Positions 1 to 6,029 of a stretch of 19,197 nt of DNA are shown here, piece by piece. The stretch's first letter is position 1, and each line of letters begins with the position of its first letter. A model generated the notes under the pieces. It was not told where the DNA came from and made no database searches. It worked only from the letters and a program-made list of their open reading frames with translations. Both the position numbers and the translations under genes were made by a program. The DNA comes from a bacterium (GTDB taxonomy: Bacteria; SM23-81; DAOVCL01), in assembly GCA_029932675.1 (NCBI GenBank), contig JAOZPP010000066.1, positions 1 through 19,197 of the forward strand, in the 5' to 3' direction.

Positions 1-2
1 CG

Positions 3-98
3 CCACTGGAGATATTTGGGGAGCTACCCCATAAAGGGATATCCCCTGAGGTCTTCAACCTTGCTCCCGTAATCGTTGACCAGTTCCTGCCTGGATAG
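3..98 (+). CDS. Possible 3' end of a plus-strand gene cut by the window edge
   Basis: The frame beginning at base 3 is open from the window edge to a TAG at 96-98. It would encode about 31 residues, beginning PLEIFGELPHKG and ending VDQFLPG. The composition looks protein-like, but the piece is too short to assign to a family. A competing minus-strand frame covers the same bases (stop at 24-26), so at most one of the two is real. If the plus-strand call is right, this gene converges on the minus-strand gene ending at 296. Confidence 0.25.
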   Translation, partial: PLEIFGELPHKGISPEVFNLAPVIVDQFLPG

Positions 99-139
99 AA
101 AAGAAAGAAACCGTTCAGGATGGTTACCATGTGGGGTCA

Positions 140-193
140 CCAGCCAATCTTCCTTTTCATCCAAAGGTTCTTCCAGTCGGTGAGATTGGCTGG
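140..193. repeat. 11-bp perfect inverted repeat in the left intergenic region
   Basis: CCAGCCAATCT at 140-150 is matched exactly by its reverse complement AGATTGGCTGG at 183-193, with a 32-nt spacer. The right arm is followed by AAAAAAC rather than T, so this is not a standard Rho-independent terminator on the plus strand. No T run follows it on the minus strand either. The short direct repeat GGGTCACC occurs just outside each arm. The function is unknown. It could be a decayed element end or an operator. Confidence 0.45.
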
Positions 194-295
194 AAAAAAC
201 AGGGTCACCTTAGGATACAATATCTTCATAAGCTACATATGTAAGGAGGGTTAGGGGCCAGTTCTCCCCATTGCTTTGAGGTTCGTTTAAATAGG

Positions 296-742
296 TCAGG
301 ACCCCCTTTTCCTCTCCAAGATCCCTTCTGTAAGGGAAAGGGCTACCCCGGATAGCATTACCTCTACCCCCAATTTAGTAAAATCCCCGGAGATGAGCTC
401 TCTTTTTACGTTAGCGTAAAGGGAGCAGGCTGTTCCCCTTTCCACCACTAGCCCTGATAGTTTCCCCCCCGATTCGGCTACAAAGGTGACCTCACCCAGT
501 TCTTCACTGACTACATACCCGGAGCAGAAGTGCAGTTGGAGATGGGATGTGGGTGTATAAACGACTATAAGAGCACCTTCCTCCTGGCCAAGCTTCACCT
601 GGGGGTAGATCTCCAAGGCCATAGACCTCCTCTCCTCCTGATTGACCAACTTCAACCTATAGTGATCTACCTCCCAAGGGTATTCGTCAACCCCAAGGAC
701 CTTGGCGATCTTCTCGATATCCTTCTCTCTAAAGCCAAACAT
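296..742 (-). CDS. Hypothetical protein, 148 aa, unrecognised
   Basis: The frame encodes a soluble, mildly acidic protein beginning MFGFREKDIEKIAKVLG and ending ILERKRGS. There is no signal peptide, membrane segment or metal-binding cysteine cluster, and only two cysteines. The first 20 residues look helical; the middle alternates hydrophobic and polar residues like a beta sheet (ALIVVYTPT, GEVTFVAES). I do not recognise a family. The ATG at 742 is preceded by GGGTGG about 11 nt upstream, a spacing longer than usual. Upstream lies the 400-nt structured non-coding stretch with its own promoter, so this gene may carry a long leader. Base composition and purine-rich coding strand match its neighbours, which supports a real gene. 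Coding status is fairly sure; function is not known. Confidence 0.75.
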   Translation of the reverse strand: MFGFREKDIEKIAKVLGVDEYPWEVDHYRLKLVNQEERRSMALEIYPQVKLGQEEGALIVVYTPTSHLQLHFCSGYVVSEELGEVTFVAESGGKLSGLVVERGTACSLYANVKRELISGDFTKLGVEVMLSGVALSLTEGILERKRGS

Positions 743-1124
743 AATCTATCGATCCACCCTTTTCCCGTTTTTCTTCCTCGCTGCCAAACCCTTTGGATGT
801 GCATTTGATCTGAGCTTAAGCCCCTGCGGTCGAGCTTGCCGGGGCAGATGAACGCAGGTGGATTAAGCCCTCACAGAAGCGTGTGTTTCTCTCCAGCTTT
901 CCCGACCTGTTCCGGCTCGGGACGGGTAGCCAAGTTTTGGGGCCTTGAGCCCACACTGAAGTGTGGGAGAAGCTTTCCTCTCCAGGCAACCGGAAGAGGG
1001 TTGCCCAAAAGCCCTGGAGGCAGCAGAGACCCTCTCCTGTCCCCTTCACCGGAAGAGCAGGGATTTTGACGGCCCAAGTTCCCCTTCTGGCGCTCCGCAA
1101 TTCTGCGCGTGTTCGGATTGTTCC
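743..1124 (-). ncRNA. Candidate structured RNA or long structured 5' leader
   Basis: This stretch has no convincing protein gene: the frames in it are low-complexity, Arg/Pro/Ser-rich and mutually overlapping. Between about 820 and 1110 it is visibly GC-richer than its surroundings and holds several stems. One is CCCACAC-TGAA-GTGTGGG (950-967). A composite hairpin pairs 980-985 with 1014-1019 and 986-991 with 999-1004, leaving a 9-nt bulge. Smaller stems are CCCGA/TCGGG (901-905 with 917-921) and GCCCC/GGGGC (820-824 with 841-845). A minus-strand promoter with a perfect TATAAT lies just upstream. I looked for RNase P, tmRNA, SRP and common riboswitch signatures and found none. It could be 6S-like, a new leader, or two separate units. 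Structure is seen; identity is not established. Confidence 0.4.
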
Positions 1125-1128
1125 GCAA

Positions 1129-1158
1129 ATTATAATTTGTGAATAATTCGAGTAACAA
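1129..1158 (-). promoter_or_regulatory. Sigma70-type promoter firing leftward into the structured region
   Basis: On the minus strand TTGTTA (1153-1158) is followed after 18 nt by a perfect TATAAT (1129-1134). The start of transcription would fall near 1122, at the edge of the GC-rich structured stretch. The -10 box sits inside a 14-bp perfect palindrome, CAAATTATAATTTG (1126-1139), so a TATAAT can be read on both strands. Only the minus orientation has a plausible -35 and a structured or coding sequence downstream. Confidence 0.55.
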
Positions 1159-1168
1159 GATCCCTTCC

Positions 1169-1372
1169 CTAACCCTTCAGCTCCTCTTTCCCTTTCCGTT
1201 TTTCGTTCTCCTCCTCTATCTTCACCTCGTCCTCGATCTCTTTAGCAGCCTTCTTGAACTCCCTGATCCCCTTCCCCAGGCCTCTGGCCACTTCGGGGAT
1301 CTTCTTCGCCCCAAAGAGGAGTAAGACGACGAGTAGTATGAGAATTATCTCTTGCGGTCCCAGGCCAAACAT
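1169..1372 (-). CDS. tatA: Sec-independent protein translocase TatA/E-type subunit
   Basis: TatA forms the oligomeric membrane pore element of the twin-arginine system, which exports folded, often cofactor-bearing proteins. The order of parts is diagnostic. A short FGLGPQE motif comes first, then one membrane helix ([19 protein letters not shown]), then an amphipathic helix ([14 protein letters not shown]) and a charged Lys/Glu tail. At 67-69 residues it is normal for the family. Two ATG codons lie 6 nt apart. The GGGAGG ribosome site is 2 nt from the first (1378) but 8 nt from the second (1372), and family members typically begin MFGLGP, so I prefer 1372. No tatC is present in the window. 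It ends only 11 nt before the -35 box of the next promoter, suggesting a single-gene unit. Confidence 0.93.
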   Translation of the reverse strand: MFGLGPQEIILILLVVLLLFGAKKIPEVARGLGKGIREFKKAAKEIEDEVKIEEENEKRKGKEELKG

Positions 1373-1427
1373 CTCCATCGCCTCCCTTGGGTTGGCGAAG
1401 CTCCGCCCTCTTAGCCGGGAATGACCA

Positions 1428-1444
1428 GGCCAATTGAATTGGCC
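1428..1444. repeat. 17-nt perfect palindrome upstream of tatA
   Basis: GGCCAATT-G-AATTGGCC is a perfect inverted repeat around a single central base, in the 194-nt gap between tatA and the DUF4321-like gene, about 55 nt upstream of the tatA start. There is no T run on either side, so it is not a terminator. Its position and compact symmetry would suit a binding site for a dimeric regulator of tatA, but that is inference. No convincing -35/-10 pair was found around it. Confidence 0.4.
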
Positions 1445-1572
1445 ATATAACGATTAGGGCAAAGCTTCGAATTGTAAAATAAAAGATGTAGAGTGCAAAC
1501 CCAATTTATACAGCACTTAGTCCAATACTAAACTGTAGGAATTTCTTTGTTGTCGTAAAGGTTAATTGTTAG

Positions 1573-1839
1573 TTATAGATACCACCATTTGAAGTAGTAG
1601 ATGGCAACGAATATACCAATTATACTGAGAAAGTTTATGTAAAGTTTCAGGCCAAAGGTAAGGGAGATTACCCATAGGTCCACCCTTACCGGTTCAAACC
1701 CCAGGGTTATTGACTTTTGTAGTAGGGTCTTCACCACTCCTGGAGGGAGTATGTACGCCAGAATGGAGCCCACTAACCCCCCAATTACTGCACCAGTGAT
1801 TATAGCCATAAAGAGAATAGCAAACTTATCCCTTCTCAT
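1573..1839 (-). CDS. Small two-helix membrane protein, DUF4321-like
   Basis: This 88-residue protein has an N-terminal membrane helix ([21 protein letters not shown]) and a C-terminal one ([14 protein letters not shown]). The short central segment contains LPPGVVK, a SITLGFEP-like turn and [10 protein letters not shown]. This arrangement, a Gly-rich first helix followed by LP-GVVK and DL-VIS-TFG, fits the DUF4321 family as I remember it; the biochemical function is unknown. The start overlaps the 3' end of purQ by 14 nt, and a GAGGAG ribosome site lies inside purQ, so translation is probably coupled to purQ. It appears to be the last gene of the talC-htrA-purBSQ operon. Why a membrane protein follows a purine gene is not clear from the sequence. 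Confidence 0.8.
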   Translation of the reverse strand: MRRDKFAILFMAIITGAVIGGLVGSILAYILPPGVVKTLLQKSITLGFEPVRVDLWVISLTFGLKLYINFLSIIGIFVAIYYFKWWYL

Positions 1840-2524
1840 CTCTGCTCCTCATAATGGATTCGAAGATCTTTCTTCCGTCTGTCGAGCCGAGGATGGATTC
1901 GATGGCCCTTTCCGGATGGGGCATCATCCCTAAGACATTACCACCCTCATTGATCACTGCCGCTATGTTATCCATTGCTCCGTTTGGATTGGAGGCCCTG
2001 CTTATCCTCCCTTCTTTATCACAGTATCTCAGTATTATGCGATTTTCTCCCTTTAATTTCTCCAGGGTTTCCTTTTCCACAAAGAAATTCCCAGCATTAT
2101 GGGCAATAGGTATCTTCAGCACTTCACCCTTTTTACATCCACAGGTAAAAGGGGTCTTCTCATTCTCTACCCTCAAATATACATAATCACAGATAAAACG
2201 CAAGCTCTCATTTTGGAGCATCACCCCAGGTAGCAATCCAGCCTCCTGGAGGATCTGAAATCCGTTGCAAATGCCTAAAACAAGCCCCCCCCGGTGAACG
2301 AATTCCTTTACTCCCCTCATCACTGGGGAAAATTTGGCTATTGCCCCAGTGCGGAGGTAGTCTCCATAGGAGAAACCTCCGGGAAGGATGAGGCAATCGT
2401 ATCCCTGGACGTCCTCCTCCTTATGCCAGATAAATTCCACCTCCTGGGAGAGAACCTTCCTCAGTGCCCAGTAACAGTCATGGTCGCAATTGGACCCAGG
2501 AAAGGTTATCACGCCAAACCTCAT
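1826..2524 (-). CDS. purQ: Phosphoribosylformylglycinamidine synthase, glutaminase subunit PurQ
   Basis: PurQ hydrolyses glutamine and passes ammonia to PurL for the fourth step of purine synthesis (FGAR to FGAM), in the cytoplasm as a PurLQS complex. The 232-residue product is a class I glutamine amidotransferase. It has the N-terminal [14 protein letters not shown] motif, the [12 protein letters not shown] oxyanion region, the nucleophile Cys86 in GICNGFQ, and the His203-Pro-Glu205 pair in MMPHPERA. Length is normal for the small separate subunit. The ATG at 2524 has GAGGTG 8 nt upstream. purS ends 4 nt before it, and the DUF4321-like gene overlaps its end. purL is not in this window and must be elsewhere. 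Confidence 0.97.
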   Translation of the reverse strand: MRFGVITFPGSNCDHDCYWALRKVLSQEVEFIWHKEEDVQGYDCLILPGGFSYGDYLRTGAIAKFSPVMRGVKEFVHRGGLVLGICNGFQILQEAGLLPGVMLQNESLRFICDYVYLRVENEKTPFTCGCKKGEVLKIPIAHNAGNFFVEKETLEKLKGENRIILRYCDKEGRISRASNPNGAMDNIAAVINEGGNVLGMMPHPERAIESILGSTDGRKIFESIMRSRDEKG

Positions 2525-2528
2525 CTAC

Positions 2529-2783
2529 CTACACCTCTGATACACGGTGGCTATAATCCTCGATAACTGGATTGGCGAGGAGGTCGTGACAGATCTGTTC
2601 TACTTCCTGTTTAGCCGAGCTTTTGTCCTCTGCCTCAAGTTCGATCTCAAAATATTTGCCTGTCCTCACCCCTTTGGCCCCTTTATGCCCCAGGGTTTTC
2701 AGGGCAGAAAGGATGACCTTACCCTGGGGGTCGAACACCCCAGGTTTTAAAGTAATGTGTATCTTTGCCTTAAACTTTTTCAT
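2529..2783 (-). CDS. purS: Phosphoribosylformylglycinamidine synthase, small subunit PurS
   Basis: PurS is the small structural subunit that bridges PurQ and PurL in bacteria and archaea with a split FGAM synthase. The 84-residue product shows the family pattern throughout. An N-terminal beta strand is followed by LKPGVFDPQGK, then ALKTLGHKG, VRTGKYFEIELEA, and a C-terminal helix ending in LLANPVIEDY. The first 14 nt overlap the 3' end of purB, and an AAGGTGG ribosome site lies within purB. purQ follows after 4 nt. The separate purS and purQ genes imply a separate PurL of about 700-750 residues rather than the single large PurL of enteric bacteria. Confidence 0.96.
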   Translation of the reverse strand: MKKFKAKIHITLKPGVFDPQGKVILSALKTLGHKGAKGVRTGKYFEIELEAEDKSSAKQEVEQICHDLLANPVIEDYSHRVSEV

Positions 2784-4074
2784 CCAATCCCACCTTAAGA
2801 AATATGGCCTCTATGTTTCTCAGATAAGGTTCCAACTGGAAACACGCCTCAAGGAGGTCTTGTCCCAAGGTCTCGCTTATCCTTTTGGTTTTTAGGGCGA
2901 GTTCCTTTAATTCACCCTTTCCCTCCCAAACCTCCTTTGCCAAATCTTGAACGAGATCGTAAGCCTCTTCCCTGGCCATTCCCTTTTTCACCAATTCCAA
3001 CATCAATTTTTGGGAGAAGATGAGCCCTTTAGTGCGCTTTATGTTGGCTAACATCCTTTGAGGATAGACCGCCAGGTTCTCCAGGACAAAGGAGAATTTG
3101 TTCAGTAGGTAATCGACGAGAATCGTACTGTCCGGGAAGATGACCCTTTCTGTGGAGGAGTGGGATATATCCCTCTCCCCCCAAAGTGGAATGTCCTCTA
3201 AGGCGGCCAGGCAGTTTGACCTAACCAGTCGAGCCAACCCGCAGATCCTCTCACAGAGGATTGGATTGCGCTTGTGGGGCATAGCAGAGGAGCCCTTCTG
3301 GCGAGGGAGAAATGGTTCCTCCACCTCCCTAATCTCCGTGCGCTGTAGGTTTCTCACTTCAGTGGCGAACTTCTCCAAGGAGGAGGAGATGATGGCCAAG
3401 GTGGTAAGATACTCCGCATACCTGTCCCTTTGGATTATCTGGGTAGTTACCCCCGCCGGCTTGAGTCCTAACCTTCTACAGACCTCTTCCTCCACCTCGG
3501 GATCGAGGTGGGCATAGGTCCCCACCGCACCGGATAGCTTGCCCACGGAGACTGTTTCTATTGCCTTTTGCATTCGGGAGAGGTTCCTGGCAGTTTCCTG
3601 GTGCCAAACGGCCAGCTTAAGGCCGAAGCTGATCGGTTCAGCCCATACCCCGTGGGTGCGGCCAAGCATTGGGGTGTGCTTAAACTCTAAGGCTCTCCTT
3701 TTCAGAACTCTTAGTAGTTCTGTTAGATCCTCAACTATTATCCTCCCAGCATCTCTGAGAAGGAGTGCCAAGGAGGTATCGAGGATATCGGAAGATGTAA
3801 GCCCTAAATGGATATACTTGGCCGATTCCCCAATGTTTTCAGAAAGGTTGGTTAGAAAGGCGATCAGGTCGTGATGAACCTCAGATTCGATCTCAGCTAT
3901 TCTTTTCGGCTGGAATTTTGCCTTCTCCGCGATCTCTTTGGCCGCATCTGCGGGAATATAACCGAGGTGGGCCAAAACTTGAGATACCGTTACCTCCACC
4001 TCTAACCACTTGCTGAATTTATTCTCCAGGCTCCAAACATTCCCCATTTGGGGAAGGGTATATCTCTCTATCAT
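2770..4074 (-). CDS. purB: Adenylosuccinate lyase
   Basis: PurB performs two beta-eliminations of fumarate in purine synthesis: SAICAR to AICAR and adenylosuccinate to AMP. The 434-residue protein belongs to the fumarase/aspartase superfamily. Visible signatures are HHD at 67-69, TSSDILDT at 93-100, the GRTHG region with His141, and the superfamily signature GSSAMPHKRNP at 261-271, whose serine loop closes the active site. It matches the short PurB type common in Gram-positive and thermophilic bacteria. Its ATG overlaps the TGA of the protease gene (ATGA), and its 3' end overlaps purS by 14 nt. The order purB-purS-purQ is a purine block placed behind unrelated genes. I see no purine riboswitch near it. 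Confidence 0.97.
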   Translation of the reverse strand: MIERYTLPQMGNVWSLENKFSKWLEVEVTVSQVLAHLGYIPADAAKEIAEKAKFQPKRIAEIESEVHHDLIAFLTNLSENIGESAKYIHLGLTSSDILDTSLALLLRDAGRIIVEDLTELLRVLKRRALEFKHTPMLGRTHGVWAEPISFGLKLAVWHQETARNLSRMQKAIETVSVGKLSGAVGTYAHLDPEVEEEVCRRLGLKPAGVTTQIIQRDRYAEYLTTLAIISSSLEKFATEVRNLQRTEIREVEEPFLPRQKGSSAMPHKRNPILCERICGLARLVRSNCLAALEDIPLWGERDISHSSTERVIFPDSTILVDYLLNKFSFVLENLAVYPQRMLANIKRTKGLIFSQKLMLELVKKGMAREEAYDLVQDLAKEVWEGKGELKELALKTKRISETLGQDLLEACFQLEPYLRNIEAIFLKVGLDEKV

Positions 4075-5186
4075 CTTCTCTCTCCAGGAAGAATCTCTAC
4101 CTTAATGAACTTCTCTAAGGTTTTCCCCCTCCTCCAGATTTTCAGCTTAAACTCATCACCAGCCTGCGCGGTGTAAAAAGCTTCCCTAATTTCCTTTTCC
4201 CCTTTAATCGGATGGTCATTTACTTCAATTATTACGTCACCTACTTCCAATCCAGCTTTCTCCCCCGGACTCCCTTGGTCTATCTGAGAGATAATCACCC
4301 CTTCAGCCCGGGGCAAACCAAGGCTCTCGGCAATGAGCCTATTGACCTTCTGCACCCGCAAGCCCGTCCAAATCTGCCTTACCCGGCCGTATTTGAGTAA
4401 CTCCTTGAGCACCTTCTTTGCGGTGTTTATGGGGATGGCAAAACCAATTCCTAAGGACCCACCGCTTTCGGTGAAGATAAATGTGTTTATCCCGATGACC
4501 TCTCCTGCCGCATTTACCAGTGGCCCGCCACTGTTGCCAGGGTTTATGGCCGCATCTGTCTGAATCATACCTTGATAGACGTGTCCTCCTTGCGGTTCAA
4601 AATCCCTGTTCACCGCGCTAATTACCCCTACAGTCACCGTAGGCCTGCTGTCTGAGATCAAGAACCCATAAGGGTTGCCTATAGCTATGGCCCATTCCCC
4701 GATGATGAGGTCATCGGAATCCCCTAAGGGTGCCACAGGCAAGTTTTCAGCTTCTATCTGCAAGACAGCCAAGTCAGTGGTTGGGTCAGAGCCCTTCAGC
4801 TTTCCGGGAAATTGGCGACCATCCGGAAGGCTGACCATTATCCGGGTGGCGTTTTCTACCACATGCTCATTGGTGAGGATATGACCCTCCTCGTCGATGA
4901 TAAAACCTGAGCCCATGGACTTTATCCTCTGTCTGTATTCCCGGCGGAGTTCAGGGAAGAATTGGTCGATGAAAGGATCGCTAAAGAAGAAAGGGCTGGT
5001 GCGATAGACCCTGATCTGGGTAACTGAGATGCTCACCACTGCTGGGCTTACCTCTTGCGCTGCCCGGACAATGGCGTTTTCCCTGGATCTGTAGAGCAGG
5101 GAATCGCTCGAGGATGCCGCCCTCAGGTTGAGAGGGAGGTGGAGGGCACAGCAGAGGAGGATGAGGATAGTAAGGTTTCTTCTCAT
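4071..5186 (-). CDS. HtrA/DegS-like periplasmic serine protease with one PDZ domain
   Basis: This trypsin-fold envelope protease probably degrades or senses misfolded exported proteins. The 371-residue protein begins with a hydrophobic export signal or anchor (residues 1-23, LTILILLCCALHLPL). A protease domain follows with the full triad: His108 (ILTNEHVV), Asp138 (TTDLAVL) and Ser219 (NPGNSGGP). A single PDZ domain occupies roughly 280-365, with GLPRAEGVIISQI and SPGEKAGLEVGDVI. One PDZ makes it closer to DegS or short HtrA than to DegP, which has two. It starts 1 nt after the transaldolase stop and overlaps purB by 4 nt, so it is co-translated within the operon. No CpxR- or sigmaE-like element is evident. 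Confidence 0.94.
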   Translation of the reverse strand: MRRNLTILILLCCALHLPLNLRAASSSDSLLYRSRENAIVRAAQEVSPAVVSISVTQIRVYRTSPFFFSDPFIDQFFPELRREYRQRIKSMGSGFIIDEEGHILTNEHVVENATRIMVSLPDGRQFPGKLKGSDPTTDLAVLQIEAENLPVAPLGDSDDLIIGEWAIAIGNPYGFLISDSRPTVTVGVISAVNRDFEPQGGHVYQGMIQTDAAINPGNSGGPLVNAAGEVIGINTFIFTESGGSLGIGFAIPINTAKKVLKELLKYGRVRQIWTGLRVQKVNRLIAESLGLPRAEGVIISQIDQGSPGEKAGLEVGDVIIEVNDHPIKGEKEIREAFYTAQAGDEFKLKIWRRGKTLEKFIKVEILPGERR

Positions 5187-5187
5187 C

Positions 5188-5844
5188 TCAGCCCCTTATC
5201 TGACTCTTCACCTTCTCCCAGTCAGCCAAGAACTTTTCCATTCCCACATCTGTAAGGGGGTGTTTTACCAACTTTTCTATCACCGAAAAAGGAATGGTGG
5301 CAATATGGGCACCGGCCAAGGCTGCCTCCACCACGTGGAGGGGATGGCGGATGCTCGCCACAATCACCTCGGTGGGGAACTCATAGTTGCGGAAGATGGT
5401 TACTATCTCCCTCACCAGGTCCATACCCCGATGGCTTGTATCGTCTATTCTCCCGATGAAGGGGGAAACAAAGTTTGTCCCCGCCTTGGCCGCCAGAATG
5501 GCTTGGGGGGAGGAGAAAACCAGGGTTACATTGGTCATTATCCCCTCTGCCCTAATCAGCTTCACTGCCTTCAACCCCTCTGTAGTGATGGGGACCTTAA
5601 TGGCGATGTTGGAAGCGATTTTAGCCAGCTCCTTGGCCTCCTTAAGCATACCAGGGGCATTGGAGCTGACCACCTCGGCTGAAACCGGCCCCTCGACGAT
5701 GGAGCAGATCTCCTTCAGGATGTCCCGGTAGTCCCCCTTCTCCCGGGAGAGAATAGTGGGATTTGTAGTTACCCCATCCAGAACCCCCATGCTTGCCGCC
5801 TCCCTTATCTGTGCAATATTTGCCGTGTCGATGAAGATCTTCAT
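5188..5844 (-). CDS. tal: Transaldolase, short (TalC/MipB) type
   Basis: This class I aldolase of the pentose phosphate pathway moves a dihydroxyacetone unit between sedoheptulose-7-P and glyceraldehyde-3-P. At 218 residues it is the short type. Motifs are FIDTAN at the start, GVTTNPTI, the Schiff-base Lys83 in IAIKVPIT, and SPFIGRIDD. Position 57 is Glu (SAEVVS), and the residue before IGRIDD is Phe. Fructose-6-phosphate aldolases of the same family have Gln and Tyr at these sites, so the pair favours true transaldolase activity. The ATG has an excellent AAGGAGG ribosome site 5 nt upstream. It is the first gene of the talC-htrA-purBSQ operon. No strong promoter was seen in the 185-nt gap upstream. 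Confidence 0.95.
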   Translation of the reverse strand: MKIFIDTANIAQIREAASMGVLDGVTTNPTILSREKGDYRDILKEICSIVEGPVSAEVVSSNAPGMLKEAKELAKIASNIAIKVPITTEGLKAVKLIRAEGIMTNVTLVFSSPQAILAAKAGTNFVSPFIGRIDDTSHRGMDLVREIVTIFRNYEFPTEVIVASIRHPLHVVEAALAGAHIATIPFSVIEKLVKHPLTDVGMEKFLADWEKVKSQIRG

Positions 5845-5927
5845 ACCAACCTCCTTTTGTTTGTGCCGTCAGAGCTCCTGCCTGAGAGGCCTTTATTTTT
5901 CCAATTTCCAGAGTAGACCTGAGCGGT

Positions 5928-5943
5928 CAGATCCCCTGATCTG
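5928..5943. repeat. Short perfect hairpin CAGATC-CCCT-GATCTG
   Basis: A 6-bp stem with a 4-nt loop lies 2 nt to the left of the longer 25-nt hairpin, between the transaldolase start and the end of the Asp-box gene. There is no T run next to it. Together the two hairpins form a compact structured block that could slow the polymerase or protect the 3' end of the upstream message. Confidence 0.4.
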
Positions 5944-5945
5944 TT

Positions 5946-5970
5946 GGTGGCAGAACAGGGTTCTGCCACC
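5946..5970 (-). terminator. Strong 11-bp hairpin after the Asp-box gene; possible terminator or 3' barrier
   Basis: GGTGGCAGAAC and GTTCTGCCACC pair perfectly around a 3-nt loop, 60 nt past the stop of the secreted Asp-box protein on the minus strand. No U tract follows on either strand, so it is not a standard intrinsic terminator. It could be a processing or stability hairpin, or a small REP-like repeat. The hairpin is certain; its role is inferred. Confidence 0.4.
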
Positions 5971-6029
5971 TCATGTGTGAGGGGGGAGCGGTCTCTATAT
6001 CCATCTCTATCTCAACTCTCTATCTGGTT

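Noticed and set aside
743-1130. RNase P RNA, tmRNA, SRP RNA or a common riboswitch in the left non-coding stretch
   Set aside because: A GAGGAAAG string is present but not followed by the RNase P context; no tmRNA tag or tRNA-like end, no GGAAGGAAGCAGC-type SRP core, and no recognised riboswitch box.
816-1158. Minus-strand open frames of 94-95 codons in the structured region
   Set aside because: Arg/Pro/Gly/Ser-rich, overlapping one another in different frames, no ribosome site, and explained better by GC-rich paired RNA.
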